Below, piece by piece: positions 37,542 through 44,943 of a DNA stretch of 64,000 nucleotides. The notes under the pieces are model-generated. The model was given only the letters and a program-made list of their open reading frames with translations. It did no database searches and had not been told where the DNA came from. Source of the stretch: a virus. The position numbers were made by a program, and so were the translations under genes. Position 1 is the stretch's first letter, and each line of letters starts with the position of its first letter. The DNA is taken from positions 37,170 through 101,169 of IMG/VR virus record IMGVR_UViG_3300048597_000118. One strand, written 5' to 3'.

Positions 37542-38429
37542 CTAACAGCTTACACCCTCCGGCAGCGCAGCCCTAGCCCTCAAATGGCGCTGAGAGCACA
37601 GGACATACGCCGGGTAGTAACGGTACGGCAGCATCTTCAAAGGAAGACGACCACACCGCTCACCATCAGGCAACTTAATCTGCTTTGGGGCAAAGAAGCC
37701 TGATTCAAGTGGGCTGCCAAAATTCTCTGACGCTTCAAACACAGCGCGATGCCAATACTTCCAACTAACCCGCTGGGCTACTTGGAGTTTTTCTTTAACA
37801 TTACTCAGTAAACCTTGGGCACAAGACCATGAGATGTTTAAAGATTTGGCCACGCCATTAATCGAAGCACCATAAGTGGCGGGGGTAGAACTCAACAACG
37901 CAACTTTCTGGCCATTAAACTCAAAGTAGCCCTTAATCTTGTTCTTTCTAGCAGCCCGACTCCCTGGGAATATATCAGACAGCGGGTTACCTTCAGAATC
38001 AAAATATAACTCTGGTTTAATAATCAGAGCGTTAGGGTCACTCAGCTCGGCCAAATACATTGACTGCTGTTGAATCTTTATCGCCTCAATATGGGCCGCT
38101 TGCACAGCTAAGTTATCTACTGTGTCAGACCACCCAATCCCTCCTAATCCTCTTACTCTTAATTCAGCACATACCGCAGGCAAACTCCTATACATAATCA
38201 CATAGGACTTTAGCTTACGGTCATACCGATAAGTATGGAAAAGTCTACGGTCGTTTAGGTACCGCCAGGTGGTAGTATTACCACGACGACATAACTCCTT
38301 CACTTCCTTTGCACTCACTACAGCTCGTCCAGACCCATTTAGGTCTAAAGCCCTAGCTAGATACCATAACTTTAAAGCTGGCACCTCTAGAACTTTAATG
38401 GCTAACTTGGCGTGAATGCGGACTTCCAA
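37542..38429 (-). CDS. Putative winged-helix protein (replication/regulatory candidate)
   Basis: This 295-residue basic protein was not recognised with certainty. The N-terminal ~70 residues (KLWYLARALDLNGSGRAVVS, then KEVKELCRRGNTTTWRYL) look like a winged helix with a helix-turn-helix, followed by a basic beta-hairpin (RLFHTYRYDRKLKSYVI). Residues ~175-220 again show a helix-turn-helix-like pattern (GVAKSLNISWSCAQGLLSNV). Two DNA-binding segments suggest a replication initiator or transcription regulator. A -10 box (TATAAT) lies upstream, shared in sequence with the AP2 gene. Confidence 0.4.
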   Translation of the reverse strand: MEVRIHAKLAIKVLEVPALKLWYLARALDLNGSGRAVVSAKEVKELCRRGNTTTWRYLNDRRLFHTYRYDRKLKSYVIMYRSLPAVCAELRVRGLGGIGWSDTVDNLAVQAAHIEAIKIQQQSMYLAELSDPNALIIKPELYFDSEGNPLSDIFPGSRAARKNKIKGYFEFNGQKVALLSSTPATYGASINGVAKSLNISWSCAQGLLSNVKEKLQVAQRVSWKYWHRAVFEASENFGSPLESGFFAPKQIKLPDGERCGRLPLKMLPYRYYPAYVLCSQRHLRARAALPEGVSC

Positions 38430-38457
38430 AGAAGATTAGAAAAAAGACGATAAGCTA

Positions 38458-38463
38458 ATTATA
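38458..38463 (-). promoter_or_regulatory. -10 box TATAAT with shared downstream TAGCTT
   Basis: On the minus strand the sequence is TATAATTAGCTTATCG, about 29 nt before the start of the 295-aa gene. The same TATAATTAGCTT occurs before the AP2-domain gene (45787-45792) and a close copy (TATAATTAAGCT) before the polymerase gene at 63632, so these accessory genes share a sigma-70-type promoter unlike the hairpin cassettes. Confidence 0.5.
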
Positions 38464-38481
38464 TCATAGGTTTTCGAACGG

Positions 38482-38880
38482 TTAGAACTCACCTCCGCCG
38501 GCGACCCACGCCTTAATTACTTCCCTCAACACCGACGCACGTTCACTAGGCTCCGGCAAGACATCCTCTGCATAATACCGGACCACTGCATTTATTACCG
38601 CTGACGGTAAATACTCTACATCCTTATAATTAAACCCCGCTATTTCCCGTAATGACGGCGGTAATTCCTCAGGCTCACACATATATATACGCCAAAATAT
38701 TCCCCGGGGGCGCCGCCCAGCAACTCCCACCAAACGCTTATCCGTAAACGTAGACGTAGATACACCCAACATGCGGGCTAATCCTCGGATAGAGCAACAA
38801 TAATCGCCGGGCGGCTCCATTAAAGGAATCAACTCCATCAACACCGTAAAGCACACCGACTCTAACAAAGCCTCATCCAT
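38482..38880 (-). CDS. SIRG-domain DNA-binding-like protein (paralogue of AP2 protein N-terminus)
   Basis: This 132-residue protein shares a domain with the 271-aa AP2 protein at 44944-45759: CSIRGLARMLGVSTSTF versus CSIRGASRLLNMHHSSL, a shared ...PPSLREIAGFNYK versus ...PDSLKPIAGFDYK, LPSAVINAVVRYYA versus LPEVVVSSLVKYYA, and a final SERA. The SIRG segment reads as a helix-turn-helix. Here the AP2 domain is absent, so this may be a competitor or simple regulator. It lies upstream of, and in the same direction as, the winged-helix-like gene. Confidence 0.55.
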   Translation of the reverse strand: MDEALLESVCFTVLMELIPLMEPPGDYCCSIRGLARMLGVSTSTFTDKRLVGVAGRRPRGIFWRIYMCEPEELPPSLREIAGFNYKDVEYLPSAVINAVVRYYAEDVLPEPSERASVLREVIKAWVAGGGEF

Positions 38881-38928
38881 AACCGACTAATATCGTAAGT
38901 AAAGTATTAATCTTACCGCCGCCCTTAG

Positions 38929-39186
38929 ATGAAAGTAATTCATACTGTCCCTGATAATGACCGCGCCGGGCTTCAACATTACCTGACACCACGGTGCCAA
39001 TGCAACCCCTTCTATATACACGACCAACACCTCGTACACAACTCCTATGACCACCGAGAAGTCTTTGAAAAGCATTGGCGCCGGCTTCCACTAGATAAGC
39101 TACTACTAAGACTCTGGCTAATACTCACTAATCAAGTCCCAGACCTAGAAAACACCACTTGGACTAATTGGGAGGTGGAAGATTAA
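38929..39186 (+). CDS. Small phage protein of the VP-D-H / HNSYDHRE family
   Basis: This 85-residue protein begins MKVIHTVPDNDRAGLQHYLT, followed by CQCNP and later VHNSYDHREVFE. The order VPxxD, CxCNP, VHNSxDxRE is a widespread short phage/bacterial protein family of unknown function that I recognise by pattern. Minus-strand frames over the same DNA lack such conservation and I treat them as shadows. The Cys/His content suggests metal binding. The last 23 nt overlap the 3' end of the convergent 151-aa gene. Confidence 0.6.
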   Translation: MKVIHTVPDNDRAGLQHYLTPRCQCNPFYIHDQHLVHNSYDHREVFEKHWRRLPLDKLLLRLWLILTNQVPDLENTTWTNWEVED

Positions 39187-39619
39187 CCGTCACCTTGCCG
39201 TCTATATTGATCTGTAAAGACCGCGCGCCGCCGGCTAAATCAAACAAGTAGTCACTAAAGTAGTCTGACTCTTGTTGCGTGATGTCTAAAACTACATTAT
39301 TAATGTCCTTGGTCTTTATACTTACCTGCCCTGAAGTGTAACTAATGTCGAACGCTTTGGCACCAAACATAGCATGGTGGGCTAATCTACCAGTCACAGA
39401 CTCCAAATGCTTAGCTCGTAGCTCTGCCGTAGGAAATAAACAAAGCATATCTTCCTTGGTTAAACGTAATTCACCTGTAAGAGCCTCAGGACAATATACA
39501 ACCATGGTTTTCCTAATAAGCTCTGTGGTGACGGCATACACCTTCGATAATGTATCTCTGTCTAGACAAAGTCCTTCCACAAGTTCGACGTGGTACTTAG
39601 TCAGTTCTGCTGGAGTCAT
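39164..39619 (-). CDS. Hypothetical protein
   Basis: This 151-residue protein has a helical N-terminal half (ELTKYHVELVEGLCLDRDTL) and a beta-rich C-terminal half ending in SLQINIDGKVTVNLPPPN. No motif is recognised. It starts 35 nt from the divergent 168-aa gene on the other strand, so the two share a promoter region. Confidence 0.4.
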   Translation of the reverse strand: MTPAELTKYHVELVEGLCLDRDTLSKVYAVTTELIRKTMVVYCPEALTGELRLTKEDMLCLFPTAELRAKHLESVTGRLAHHAMFGAKAFDISYTSGQVSIKTKDINNVVLDITQQESDYFSDYLFDLAGGARSLQINIDGKVTVNLPPPN

Positions 39620-39654
39620 GATTACAAACCATAAACAATAACCAAGCTAACATA

Positions 39655-40161
39655 GTGAAATCCTTAACCTTCCGAAAAAGACTAAAAGACGGGCGCCATG
39701 CCCGGTTACGCATATCCCACTATTACCGCAACACCGGCGAGTTCGCCGCCGTTTCCCTGGTAGCTCACCACCATAGACGCTTTGCTAATGACTGGCTTCG
39801 TAAGCCTAATCGTTCTTGGCGCAGTAAGACTATTGATGACACGAATACAGGGCAGGGGATGGAAGTAATGGTTTGGGCGGCGCAATGCGTATCTCAAAGC
39901 ATCCCTACTTTACTCCGCGCCGGCTATAGTTACTTATTAATAGAAGCCACCAACCAACGACGGCTAGAACTGTACAAAGCTATATTGGAGCGCCGCTATG
40001 GAGTAATAACAGAACCACATGAGTATGAGGATAGATTAATGCTTCAAGTGGATTTGCGGCGGTGTATGATTGAAAGCTTCTTACAGAAAATGCAGATGCA
40101 AGAACGTATGCCTAGTGAATATTCGAAGATACTTGATGACAACTTTTGGGACTTAACATGA
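39655..40161 (+). CDS. Hypothetical protein, weakly GNAT-like
   Basis: This 168-residue protein has a basic start (MKSLTFRKRLKDGRHARLRI) and the segment LLIEATNQRRLELYKAILER followed by RYG. The A-x-N-x-R...LY...L-x-R-x-YG rhythm is seen in the last helix of GNAT acetyltransferases, where it follows the cofactor loop. The cofactor loop itself (Q/RxxGxG/A) is not evident, so the match may be chance. The stop overlaps the start of the next gene (ATGA). Confidence 0.4.
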   Translation: MKSLTFRKRLKDGRHARLRISHYYRNTGEFAAVSLVAHHHRRFANDWLRKPNRSWRSKTIDDTNTGQGMEVMVWAAQCVSQSIPTLLRAGYSYLLIEATNQRRLELYKAILERRYGVITEPHEYEDRLMLQVDLRRCMIESFLQKMQMQERMPSEYSKILDDNFWDLT

Positions 40162-40358
40162 CTAAACATTACCAAGACTCACCAGTAAATGAATTAGAGG
40201 ATATTGAAAACGAATTAGAGGATATTGAAAACGAATTAGACCCAAGTATACAGATAGATAACTCCCTGTTATCAACACATATAACGGTTAAATCTACATT
40301 CAAACTGGTTGGCTATTACATACCCCGTCCTTCAGAAGTAGAGACCTTAAGTGAATAA
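40158..40358 (+). CDS. Small acidic protein with tandem repeat
   Basis: I start at ATG 40158, which overlaps the previous stop (ATGA), instead of the earlier TTG; this gives 66 residues. Residues ~11-28 consist of two perfect 21-nt repeats encoding ELEDIEN, then a partial third. The rest is beta-type (HITVKSTFKLVGYYIPRP). The acidic repeats could be a peptide mimic or linker. Function unknown. Confidence 0.45.
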   Translation: MTKHYQDSPVNELEDIENELEDIENELDPSIQIDNSLLSTHITVKSTFKLVGYYIPRPSEVETLSE

Positions 40359-40386
40359 GACCACTTACTTCGTTTAAGTGGTCTTA
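40357..40386. terminator. Bidirectional intrinsic terminator
   Basis: AAGACCACTTA / TAAGTGGTCTT is a 10-11-bp near-perfect stem with a short TTCG-containing loop. It begins at the stop of the 66-aa gene and lies between convergent genes, so it can end both transcripts. Confidence 0.65.
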
Positions 40387-40430
40387 TATGGCTTGGGCTT
40401 CCTCATCCACTATTATTTTAGACCACAGGG

Positions 40431-40637
40431 TTAAGCCCGCCCTAAAAACTTCATCACGGCTAAAACCACTGACTCAAATCGGTTGGGCACAGGAATGGTA
40501 AAGGCTGGACCTCCAATAAGTCGCCCATTAGCTTTAATACACCGAAGCCTTCTCTCTGCATCCTCTAAAGACTCAGCTTCTATGATGTGACTATAAGTTT
40601 CACCGTCCATGTTGAAATCTACTAAATACTTGTCCAT
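40431..40637 (-). CDS. Small hypothetical protein
   Basis: This 68-residue protein (MDKYLVDFNMDGETYSHIIE, then a helix LEDAERRLRCIKANG) has the beta-strand, helix, strand outline of small single-domain phage proteins. It is four nt downstream of the 250-aa gene on the same strand. Function unknown. Confidence 0.45.
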   Translation of the reverse strand: MDKYLVDFNMDGETYSHIIEAESLEDAERRLRCIKANGRLIGGPAFTIPVPNRFESVVLAVMKFLGRA

Positions 40638-40641
40638 GCGT

Positions 40642-41394
40642 TTAAAGGTGAATTTCGTTCACACTATAGCCTAATGGGATAGCTGTAAAGCTCTGCACTT
40701 TGCCATATCCAGTCATGTCCGTTGTTCTTCCCATATTAATAGAAGGGAACCTGTCTCGAATCCAAGGTTCCACCCACTTACAAGTCGCCACATAAGCATT
40801 AAACTCAGCCATTGTACAAAGTTTACATGGATGGTCTTTGTTATCGTCTGTCCAACGATAAATTTTGTGGGTATCTCCTAGACTACGTTTCCAAGCATTT
40901 ACCAAGCGGTCTTTGTGACGCGATAAGATTTCTAAGTCTTCTTTAATCAAAGGCAACTCTGCTCCATCACCGTGCCCCGGCGCGTGTACCGACTCGCCAC
41001 CAACAAACTTATACTCAGTTACTACTAAGCCTGTGACTTGATGATGTTCCTGAATGCGGTGTAAGGTACGACCATGTTTATCCTTAATGTCGCGGATTAA
41101 GTCAAAACGCCCTAAGATTTTATCTCGGTCTTCTAAAGTAGGGTACTTAAATCCATTAAAGTCTAACTCTAATTTGATCTTGTCAAATTCTATCTTCGGA
41201 GTTTCTAATCCAAACGCTTCGTTCATAGCTGTCTTTAACCCTAGACGGGCGAAGATAGACATTAAATCTAATAATTGACACCATTCATCGTAATAAAGGG
41301 AGTCTACCTTCTCGTGGGCTGCTATCAGCCGCTTTTTCATATTTAATTGATGCTCAGATTGCTCTACGTAAAAGCTTATATCAATATCCATCAC
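40642..41394 (-). CDS. Hypothetical protein with CxxC
   Basis: This 250-residue protein is helical in its first 70 residues (QLNMKKRLIAAHEKVDSLYY). The C-terminal half holds DHPCKLCTMAEFNAYVATCK, with a CxxC and a third Cys that may bind a metal, and ends in a strand-rich segment. No family is recognised. It leads the short minus-strand pair with the 68-aa gene. Confidence 0.45.
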   Translation of the reverse strand: MMDIDISFYVEQSEHQLNMKKRLIAAHEKVDSLYYDEWCQLLDLMSIFARLGLKTAMNEAFGLETPKIEFDKIKLELDFNGFKYPTLEDRDKILGRFDLIRDIKDKHGRTLHRIQEHHQVTGLVVTEYKFVGGESVHAPGHGDGAELPLIKEDLEILSRHKDRLVNAWKRSLGDTHKIYRWTDDNKDHPCKLCTMAEFNAYVATCKWVEPWIRDRFPSINMGRTTDMTGYGKVQSFTAIPLGYSVNEIHL

Positions 41395-41454
41395 TTTTGG
41401 GAAGGCATTACTGCCTCTATTATACTAAGCATAGATTCCTTAACTTAACTACTC

Positions 41455-41604
41455 ATGCTATTCATACTCGGATATCTTACCCTTGGCATCTGCGCCCTCC
41501 TCTACATGGACTACCAAAACAGAGTAGTTCACGACATAGGCATAGTCGAATCAATCACAGAGAAAACCGCTGTAACCAGTAACCTAGAGCCAACCTTCGG
41601 CTAG
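41455..41604 (+). CDS. Small membrane protein
   Basis: A 49-residue frame starts at ATG 41455: MLFILGYLTLGICALLYMDY followed by QNRVVHDIG and an acidic, soluble C-terminus. One N-terminal hydrophobic helix of ~17 residues points to a single-pass inner-membrane protein, for example a spanin- or holin-accessory-sized protein. No clear ribosome site is seen. Confidence 0.4.
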   Translation: MLFILGYLTLGICALLYMDYQNRVVHDIGIVESITEKTAVTSNLEPTFG

Positions 41605-41955
41605 CGCCCATTATCCTTACCTTTGTTTCCCCCATTGTCTTATTGCTTACCTTAGACGAGGCACAGAGTTTAGGAAGGAGACTACTAGATAAAGCTGAAG
41701 AGTATAGGAATAAAGGGGACTAACAACGGCTGTAATCATTAATAAGGCAATAGCTGGGAATTTAAGTCGTAATAATACTAGTCGCTGTAGAGTGACGGAA
41801 CAGGCGGGAAATGGTATATAGCCGGAAATTCAATTCGCATATGGGTGCAAAAATATACGCGCCAGAAAATGGAATGGTATATGTCTAGTGTGCCTAAGCC
41901 CCCTACGCCTGAGTGAGAAATTCCTGGCACTAGGGTCACTTAAGCCCGTTACCTT
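41605..41955 (+). other. Gene-poor stretch with possible second membrane frame and direct repeats
   Basis: An open frame from about 41601 to a TAA at 41723 (IILTFVSPIVLLLTLDEAQS...) looks like a membrane helix followed by a charged helix but has no start codon; it might be reached by frameshift from the preceding small gene, whose stop it spans. Beyond it, 41724-41955 holds no convincing gene. The decamer AATGGTATAT occurs twice (about 41812 and 41873), close to other AT-rich words, so it may be a binding site. Confidence 0.3.
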
Positions 41956-41990
41956 AACCTCCCTTGCTTATGGCTTGGGAGGTTATTTCA
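41956..41990 (+). terminator. Terminator opening the cassette array
   Basis: AACCTCCC / GGGAGGTT (8 bp) with a 13-nt loop is followed by ATTTCATG. The post-stem TTATTTCATG is shared by four terminators in the array. Confidence 0.6.
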
Positions 41991-42001
41991 TGACCTTCCT
42001 A

Positions 42002-42016
42002 ACCGGTTCGACCGGT
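42002..42016 (+). promoter_or_regulatory. Class I leader hairpin, cassette A
   Basis: ACCGGT-TCG-ACCGGT: 6-bp stem, triloop. The ATG follows 8 nt later with no Shine-Dalgarno sequence. Confidence 0.7.
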
Positions 42017-42024
42017 GTTTAATT

Positions 42025-42177
42025 ATGAAAATCTTACTAAAAGGTTGCTTAGCTTTCATACTTCTCTCCGGCTTGACCGGAGGGGCTGAATCCGCCCTAG
42101 TGGCAGCGAAAAATGTGCCTCGTAGGAGGCACTGCCACTGCTGCCATGGCAGTGGCGGGGGTAATAAGCCCCCGTGA
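42025..42177 (+). CDS. 50-aa secreted/lipoprotein-like peptide
   Basis: The product begins MKILLKGCLAFILLSGLTGG, a typical signal peptide with a Cys at position 8, and continues with a basic, Cys/His-rich tail (RRRHCHCCHGSGGG). Four Cys/His residues in a row suggest metal binding outside the membrane. It follows the first class I hairpin directly and has no ribosome site. Two internal near-repeats of GGAGG/CCTCC and GGCAGTGGC form hairpins in its mRNA, so a structured RNA with fortuitous coding is the alternative. Confidence 0.4.
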   Translation: MKILLKGCLAFILLSGLTGGAESALVAAKNVPRRRHCHCCHGSGGGNKPP

Positions 42178-42190
42178 ATAACTAATCTTT

Positions 42191-42221
42191 AACCCCCTAT
42201 ATGCCCCCATATAGGGGGGTT
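42191..42221 (+). terminator. Terminator, cassette A
   Basis: AACCCCCTATATG / CATATAGGGGGGTT stem of about 12 bp, then ATTTCATG. Confidence 0.7.
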
Positions 42222-42241
42222 ATTTCATGATCAACTTTACC

Positions 42242-42256
42242 GCTAGGACCACTAGC
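42242..42256 (+). promoter_or_regulatory. Class I leader hairpin, cassette B (5-nt loop variant)
   Basis: GCTAG-GACCA-CTAGC: 5-bp stem, 5-nt loop, followed at once by AGGAG and the ATG at 42268. Confidence 0.5.
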
Positions 42257-42267
42257 AGGAGATCATT

Positions 42268-42690
42268 ATGTCCGTAGTTAAGCAAGCTGTAAGTATCCTG
42301 CTCCTAGCAGGCTCCCGTGTGGGAGAGGGTGAGAGGGTGACAGCTAGGCTGTTTATCCACTACCTGGGTGGTAGTGGAGATGCAGTGACCCTGCATAACG
42401 ATGCTCTTACTGAGCACTGTACCTCTGCCCCCAGGACATGGGACAAAGGGTACAAGTGGGGTGTTATAGCGCCCGGAGCCTACGTTAATGCTGTAGGAGG
42501 TTATACATGTTATCCAGATGGTACTGGATATGACTTGTATGACTTCGAATCTTGGGAGTTAGACCCTAAGATATGCAGCAGGCTATATAAGGTTAATACC
42601 TTGTATAAGCTAAGAATGCTGCCCCCTAACCTGGGGCGGTGCATAACCAGCACTGGTGTAGGTAAGCCCTACACCATCCAAATCAAGTAA
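42268..42690 (+). CDS. Cassette B hypothetical protein
   Basis: This 140-residue protein has a hydrophobic N-terminal segment (VKQAVSILLLAGSRVGEGER) then a Gly/Tyr-rich body with several Cys (TCYPDG, KICSRLY, RCITS). AGGAG six nt before the ATG and the class I hairpin fix the start. It is alone between two terminators. No family is recognised; an early host-takeover role is inferred from the cassette layout only. Confidence 0.5.
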   Translation: MSVVKQAVSILLLAGSRVGEGERVTARLFIHYLGGSGDAVTLHNDALTEHCTSAPRTWDKGYKWGVIAPGAYVNAVGGYTCYPDGTGYDLYDFESWELDPKICSRLYKVNTLYKLRMLPPNLGRCITSTGVGKPYTIQIK

Positions 42691-42695
42691 AACGT

Positions 42696-42734
42696 AACCC
42701 CCTCTATATGCCCCCTTGGTGTATAGAGGGGGTT
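42696..42734 (+). terminator. Terminator, cassette B
   Basis: AACCCCCTCTATA / TATAGAGGGGGTT, 13-bp arms, 13-nt loop, then ATTTCATG. Confidence 0.7.
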
Positions 42735-42751
42735 ATTTCATGTAAACTATA

Positions 42752-42766
42752 GCCGGTACTACCGGC
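42752..42766 (+). promoter_or_regulatory. Class I leader hairpin, cassette C
   Basis: GCCGGT-ACT-ACCGGC: 6-bp stem with triloop ACT, followed at once by AGGAGG. A second site (CGGAGG, ~42786) precedes ATGATG at 42804, which opens a 22-codon frame (MMIRLGITRLWII...) overlapping the main gene. Confidence 0.6.
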
Positions 42767-42833
42767 AGGAGGCTATATAGCCAAACGGAGGAAACAGAAA
42801 TTCGATGATGATCCGTCTGGGTATTACCAGACT

Positions 42834-43346
42834 ATGGATTATACAGAAACTTTCTGTGTGCCTATGGCTATAGGCAGTCACGCATCCCCTTTTGGGGAGA
42901 TAGTAATCGGCAAAGATTACTGTCCTGGACACGACATACCTGAAAGGTATGATGTGTCTAGTTTTGTCGTGCTGCTTTCGGGGGTATGGTTCCAGACCCA
43001 GGAACATTCTGACTGGGTTTGGGACTTGTATTGCCGCAAATATTTCTACTCTGGTGAAGACCAAGTAGATTTTGTGGTAATGCAGGATGGGCAGGTTTTA
43101 ATTCTCGTTAATGGGAGTTATGACTATGCTCACTTGCCCCCTGCTAAAGGATTCTCTATTATCCGTAAACTAAAACGGATATTTAAAGAGTTCTTAGGCA
43201 GTAAGCCAACCCATCTACAGCTTTATGCTGTGCCTTATGGCAATGATGGGCTCGAAGACTACAGAGTTAAAGTATTTAGCTCTGTGGGCTTTAACTCCTC
43301 TTCTGAAGATAAACAGAAGATGGTCTTCGAGGGTACTGACTGCTAG
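42834..43346 (+). CDS. Cassette C hypothetical protein
   Basis: This 170-residue protein (MDYTETFCVPMAIGSHASPF) is beta-rich with aromatic clusters (LLSGVWFQTQEHSDWVWDLY) and a basic helix (IIRKLKRIFKEFLGSK). It lacks its own ribosome site; the 22-codon frame starting at 42804 covers its start, so translation may be coupled to that leader peptide. Lone gene between terminators. Function unknown. Confidence 0.5.
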   Translation: MDYTETFCVPMAIGSHASPFGEIVIGKDYCPGHDIPERYDVSSFVVLLSGVWFQTQEHSDWVWDLYCRKYFYSGEDQVDFVVMQDGQVLILVNGSYDYAHLPPAKGFSIIRKLKRIFKEFLGSKPTHLQLYAVPYGNDGLEDYRVKVFSSVGFNSSSEDKQKMVFEGTDC

Positions 43347-43403
43347 GAAAGACTAGCGGTGCGTCTTTATCCGCACGCGGAAGCATAGATAAAGCTCTGA
43401 AAT

Positions 43404-43435
43404 AACCCGCCCCACCGCTTCATGGTGGGTTATTT
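43404..43435 (+). terminator. Terminator, cassette C
   Basis: AACCC...ACC / GGTGGGTT with a bulge, then ATTTCATG. A further stem (GTGCG / CGCAC) lies just upstream at ~43360-43376. Confidence 0.55.
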
Positions 43436-43528
43436 CATGGGTGTAACAACCGGTATGTAAAGCTAGCAGGCGCGCATATCTCTTTAGTAATCCACGCTCC
43501 CTAACAAGGTCTAGTCAACCGAGGTAAA

Positions 43529-43543
43529 GGAGAAGTCTGCTCC
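43529..43543 (+). promoter_or_regulatory. Leader hairpin, cassette D (variant) with strong ribosome site
   Basis: GGAG-AAGTCTG-CTCC is followed by AAGGAGGTGAT, a nearly complete complement of the 16S 3' end, and the ATG at 43559. The usual triloop hairpin is missing; CAACCGGT at ~43447 may be its remnant. Confidence 0.45.
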
Positions 43544-43558
43544 AAGGAGGTGATTTAC

Positions 43559-44149
43559 ATGACCTTCAAGTGCTTTTTAAGGACCGCAAGGGACCTTGAT
43601 TCCAGCTTGTTCATTAGTGATGGGCTGAAACTCAAGTATACCTTGGGTCCTGATAAAGGACGCCCCGCTGAAGAAAAAGCTCTACTACTAGTAGAAACTT
43701 TCTTCGACGGTGTAGAACAGGCTTTTCTCGCAAGGAAAGGCTATGTACTTGACGTCAGCTTCAAAGTTGACCTAGTTGTCAAGTTCTATGAGCAAAAAGT
43801 GAAGGATGAAGAGGGTAAAACCATCAAAGTCCTAAACAAAAGAGCTCTAGGCTTACAAGTCAAGTCTTCTGCGTTCGGGGCGCTAAAGCACGAAGACCTG
43901 CGGTTCTCAAGAGATTGGGAATTCGGGTTTCCAGAATGCTTAACTTTGGCTATGGGTACCAATATGGTTTCCCAATTAGTCAGGTTATTGCGGAGGAAGC
44001 CGAATAAGCGGTTCTTCGATGCTTTGGAACTAGCCCGTAACTTGGGTGGAGAAACTTGGCCAGAAGGCATACCGGGTATGAAAGACCTGGTTGTGCTGGG
44101 ATTGGCTAAGCCTACCAAACAAGGCTACGTGGTGCGTCCCACCCGTTAA
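43559..44149 (+). CDS. Cassette D hypothetical protein, possible winged helix at C-terminus
   Basis: I start at ATG 43559, eight nt after AAGGAGG (196 residues); an upstream in-frame alternative start would lie on the ribosome site itself. The body holds a helix ALLLVETFFDGVEQAFLARK and strands YVLDVSFKVDLVVKFYEQKV. The last ~45 residues (KDLVVLGLAKPTKQGYVVRP) look like the helix plus beta-wing of a winged-helix DNA-binding domain. Function unknown. Confidence 0.5.
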   Translation: MTFKCFLRTARDLDSSLFISDGLKLKYTLGPDKGRPAEEKALLLVETFFDGVEQAFLARKGYVLDVSFKVDLVVKFYEQKVKDEEGKTIKVLNKRALGLQVKSSAFGALKHEDLRFSRDWEFGFPECLTLAMGTNMVSQLVRLLRRKPNKRFFDALELARNLGGETWPEGIPGMKDLVVLGLAKPTKQGYVVRPTR

Positions 44150-44176
44150 TGATATGACGAAATCATTAACAAATAA

Positions 44177-44241
44177 AAGCCCCCGTTTATGTAGATGAAT
44201 GAACGCTACAGACCCCCTCGCATAAGCTTGGGGGCTTTTTT
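44177..44241 (+). terminator. Terminator, cassette D
   Basis: AAGCCCCC and GGGGGCTT arms 45 nt apart close a long stem-loop followed by TTTTTT. Confidence 0.6.
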
Positions 44242-44256
44242 CTCCGTGAAATTACC

Positions 44257-44271
44257 GGCGGTACAACCGCC
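44257..44271 (+). promoter_or_regulatory. Class I leader hairpin, cassette E
   Basis: GGCGGT-ACA-ACCGCC: 6-bp stem, triloop ACA, followed by AGGAG and the ATG at 44282. Confidence 0.7.
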
Positions 44272-44281
44272 AGGAGACAAC

Positions 44282-44572
44282 ATGGAAGGTTGTGTTAAGT
44301 ATTTAGTCTCTGCTTCTAAAAGCGTAAACCTAGAACTAGAGGGTGAAATTCCCCTAGATTTAGGGTATCGCTGGGAAGTGGGCGTGACAGATTGGGAAGT
44401 TCTATCTGAGTTAACCGGAGAGCCGGTTAAAGTTCTCCAAAACATCTTGTCAGAGATGACTGGAGACGATCAAGAGGCCGCATACGCCTGGTTAGACGCC
44501 GGGCAGACCTTTGACTGGTTATTAGGGGGTGATGTCCCCTACTTCGTGGAAAAAGAGCTGTATAAGCTCTAA
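44282..44572 (+). CDS. Cassette E small acidic protein
   Basis: I start at ATG 44282 after AGGAG (96 residues); a longer in-frame start upstream would run through the terminator and hairpin. The protein (MEGCVKYLVSASKSVNLELE; later DWEVLSELTGEPVKVLQNIL) is strongly acidic, which is common among phage DNA mimics and host-takeover proteins. Function unknown. Confidence 0.5.
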   Translation: MEGCVKYLVSASKSVNLELEGEIPLDLGYRWEVGVTDWEVLSELTGEPVKVLQNILSEMTGDDQEAAYAWLDAGQTFDWLLGGDVPYFVEKELYKL

Positions 44573-44596
44573 TCCACCCCAATTAAGTAAAACAAA

Positions 44597-44626
44597 AAGC
44601 CCCCAAATTAATGGGGGCTTTTTTCT
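44597..44626 (+). terminator. Terminator, cassette E
   Basis: AAGCCCCC-AAATTAAT-GGGGGCTT followed by TTTT. Confidence 0.75.
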
Positions 44627-44637
44627 TGTTCTATCTG

Positions 44638-44652
44638 ACCGGTACGACCGGT
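44638..44652 (+). promoter_or_regulatory. Class I leader hairpin, cassette F
   Basis: ACCGGT-ACG-ACCGGT: 6-bp stem, triloop ACG. The ATG at 44660 follows 7 nt later; only GAAG resembles a ribosome site. Confidence 0.7.
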
Positions 44653-44659
44653 GAAGATT

Positions 44660-44830
44660 ATGCAAGTCATCAGCATTCGTATTTCTAAGCTATCTATCAC
44701 CTTGGGCGTAACACCTGAGGTAGTCACTCAGTGGTTATACGCGGAGTTTATTCGAGTAGAAGAACCTGCCCTTCGGGGTGGGGATAAAGAAGACGAATTT
44801 CCCACTAGTGGGAAATCTTCCCGCTGGTAA
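44660..44830 (+). CDS. Cassette F 56-aa protein
   Basis: The frame reads MQVISIRISKLSITLGVTPE then VVTQWLYAEFIRVEEPA and an acidic, Ser-rich tail. The core looks like a small helix-turn-helix (SITLGVTPEVVTQWLYAE resembles a Cro-type recognition segment). Its placement 7 nt after a class I hairpin supports real translation. Function unknown. Confidence 0.45.
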   Translation: MQVISIRISKLSITLGVTPEVVTQWLYAEFIRVEEPALRGGDKEDEFPTSGKSSRW

Positions 44831-44903
44831 TTAACTAAATAACCCTCAACAAGAGGAGGCAAGCTAATCAAACCTGGATTGAAAGCCAGTAAGGAATAGC
44901 GCG

Positions 44904-44924
44904 CCCCCGAGTTGGGGGTTTTTT
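44904..44924 (+). terminator. Terminator, cassette F
   Basis: CCCCC-GAGTT-GGGGG followed by TTTTTT. A GAGGAGG at ~44851 upstream has no start codon after it. Confidence 0.65.
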
Positions 44925-44943
44925 ACCGATTAGAATACCGCAG

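Noticed and set aside
38873-39091. Minus-strand frames opposite the 85-aa gene
   Set aside because: The plus-strand frame has the recognisable VPxxD / CxCNP / HNSxDxRE pattern; the minus frames have no motif.
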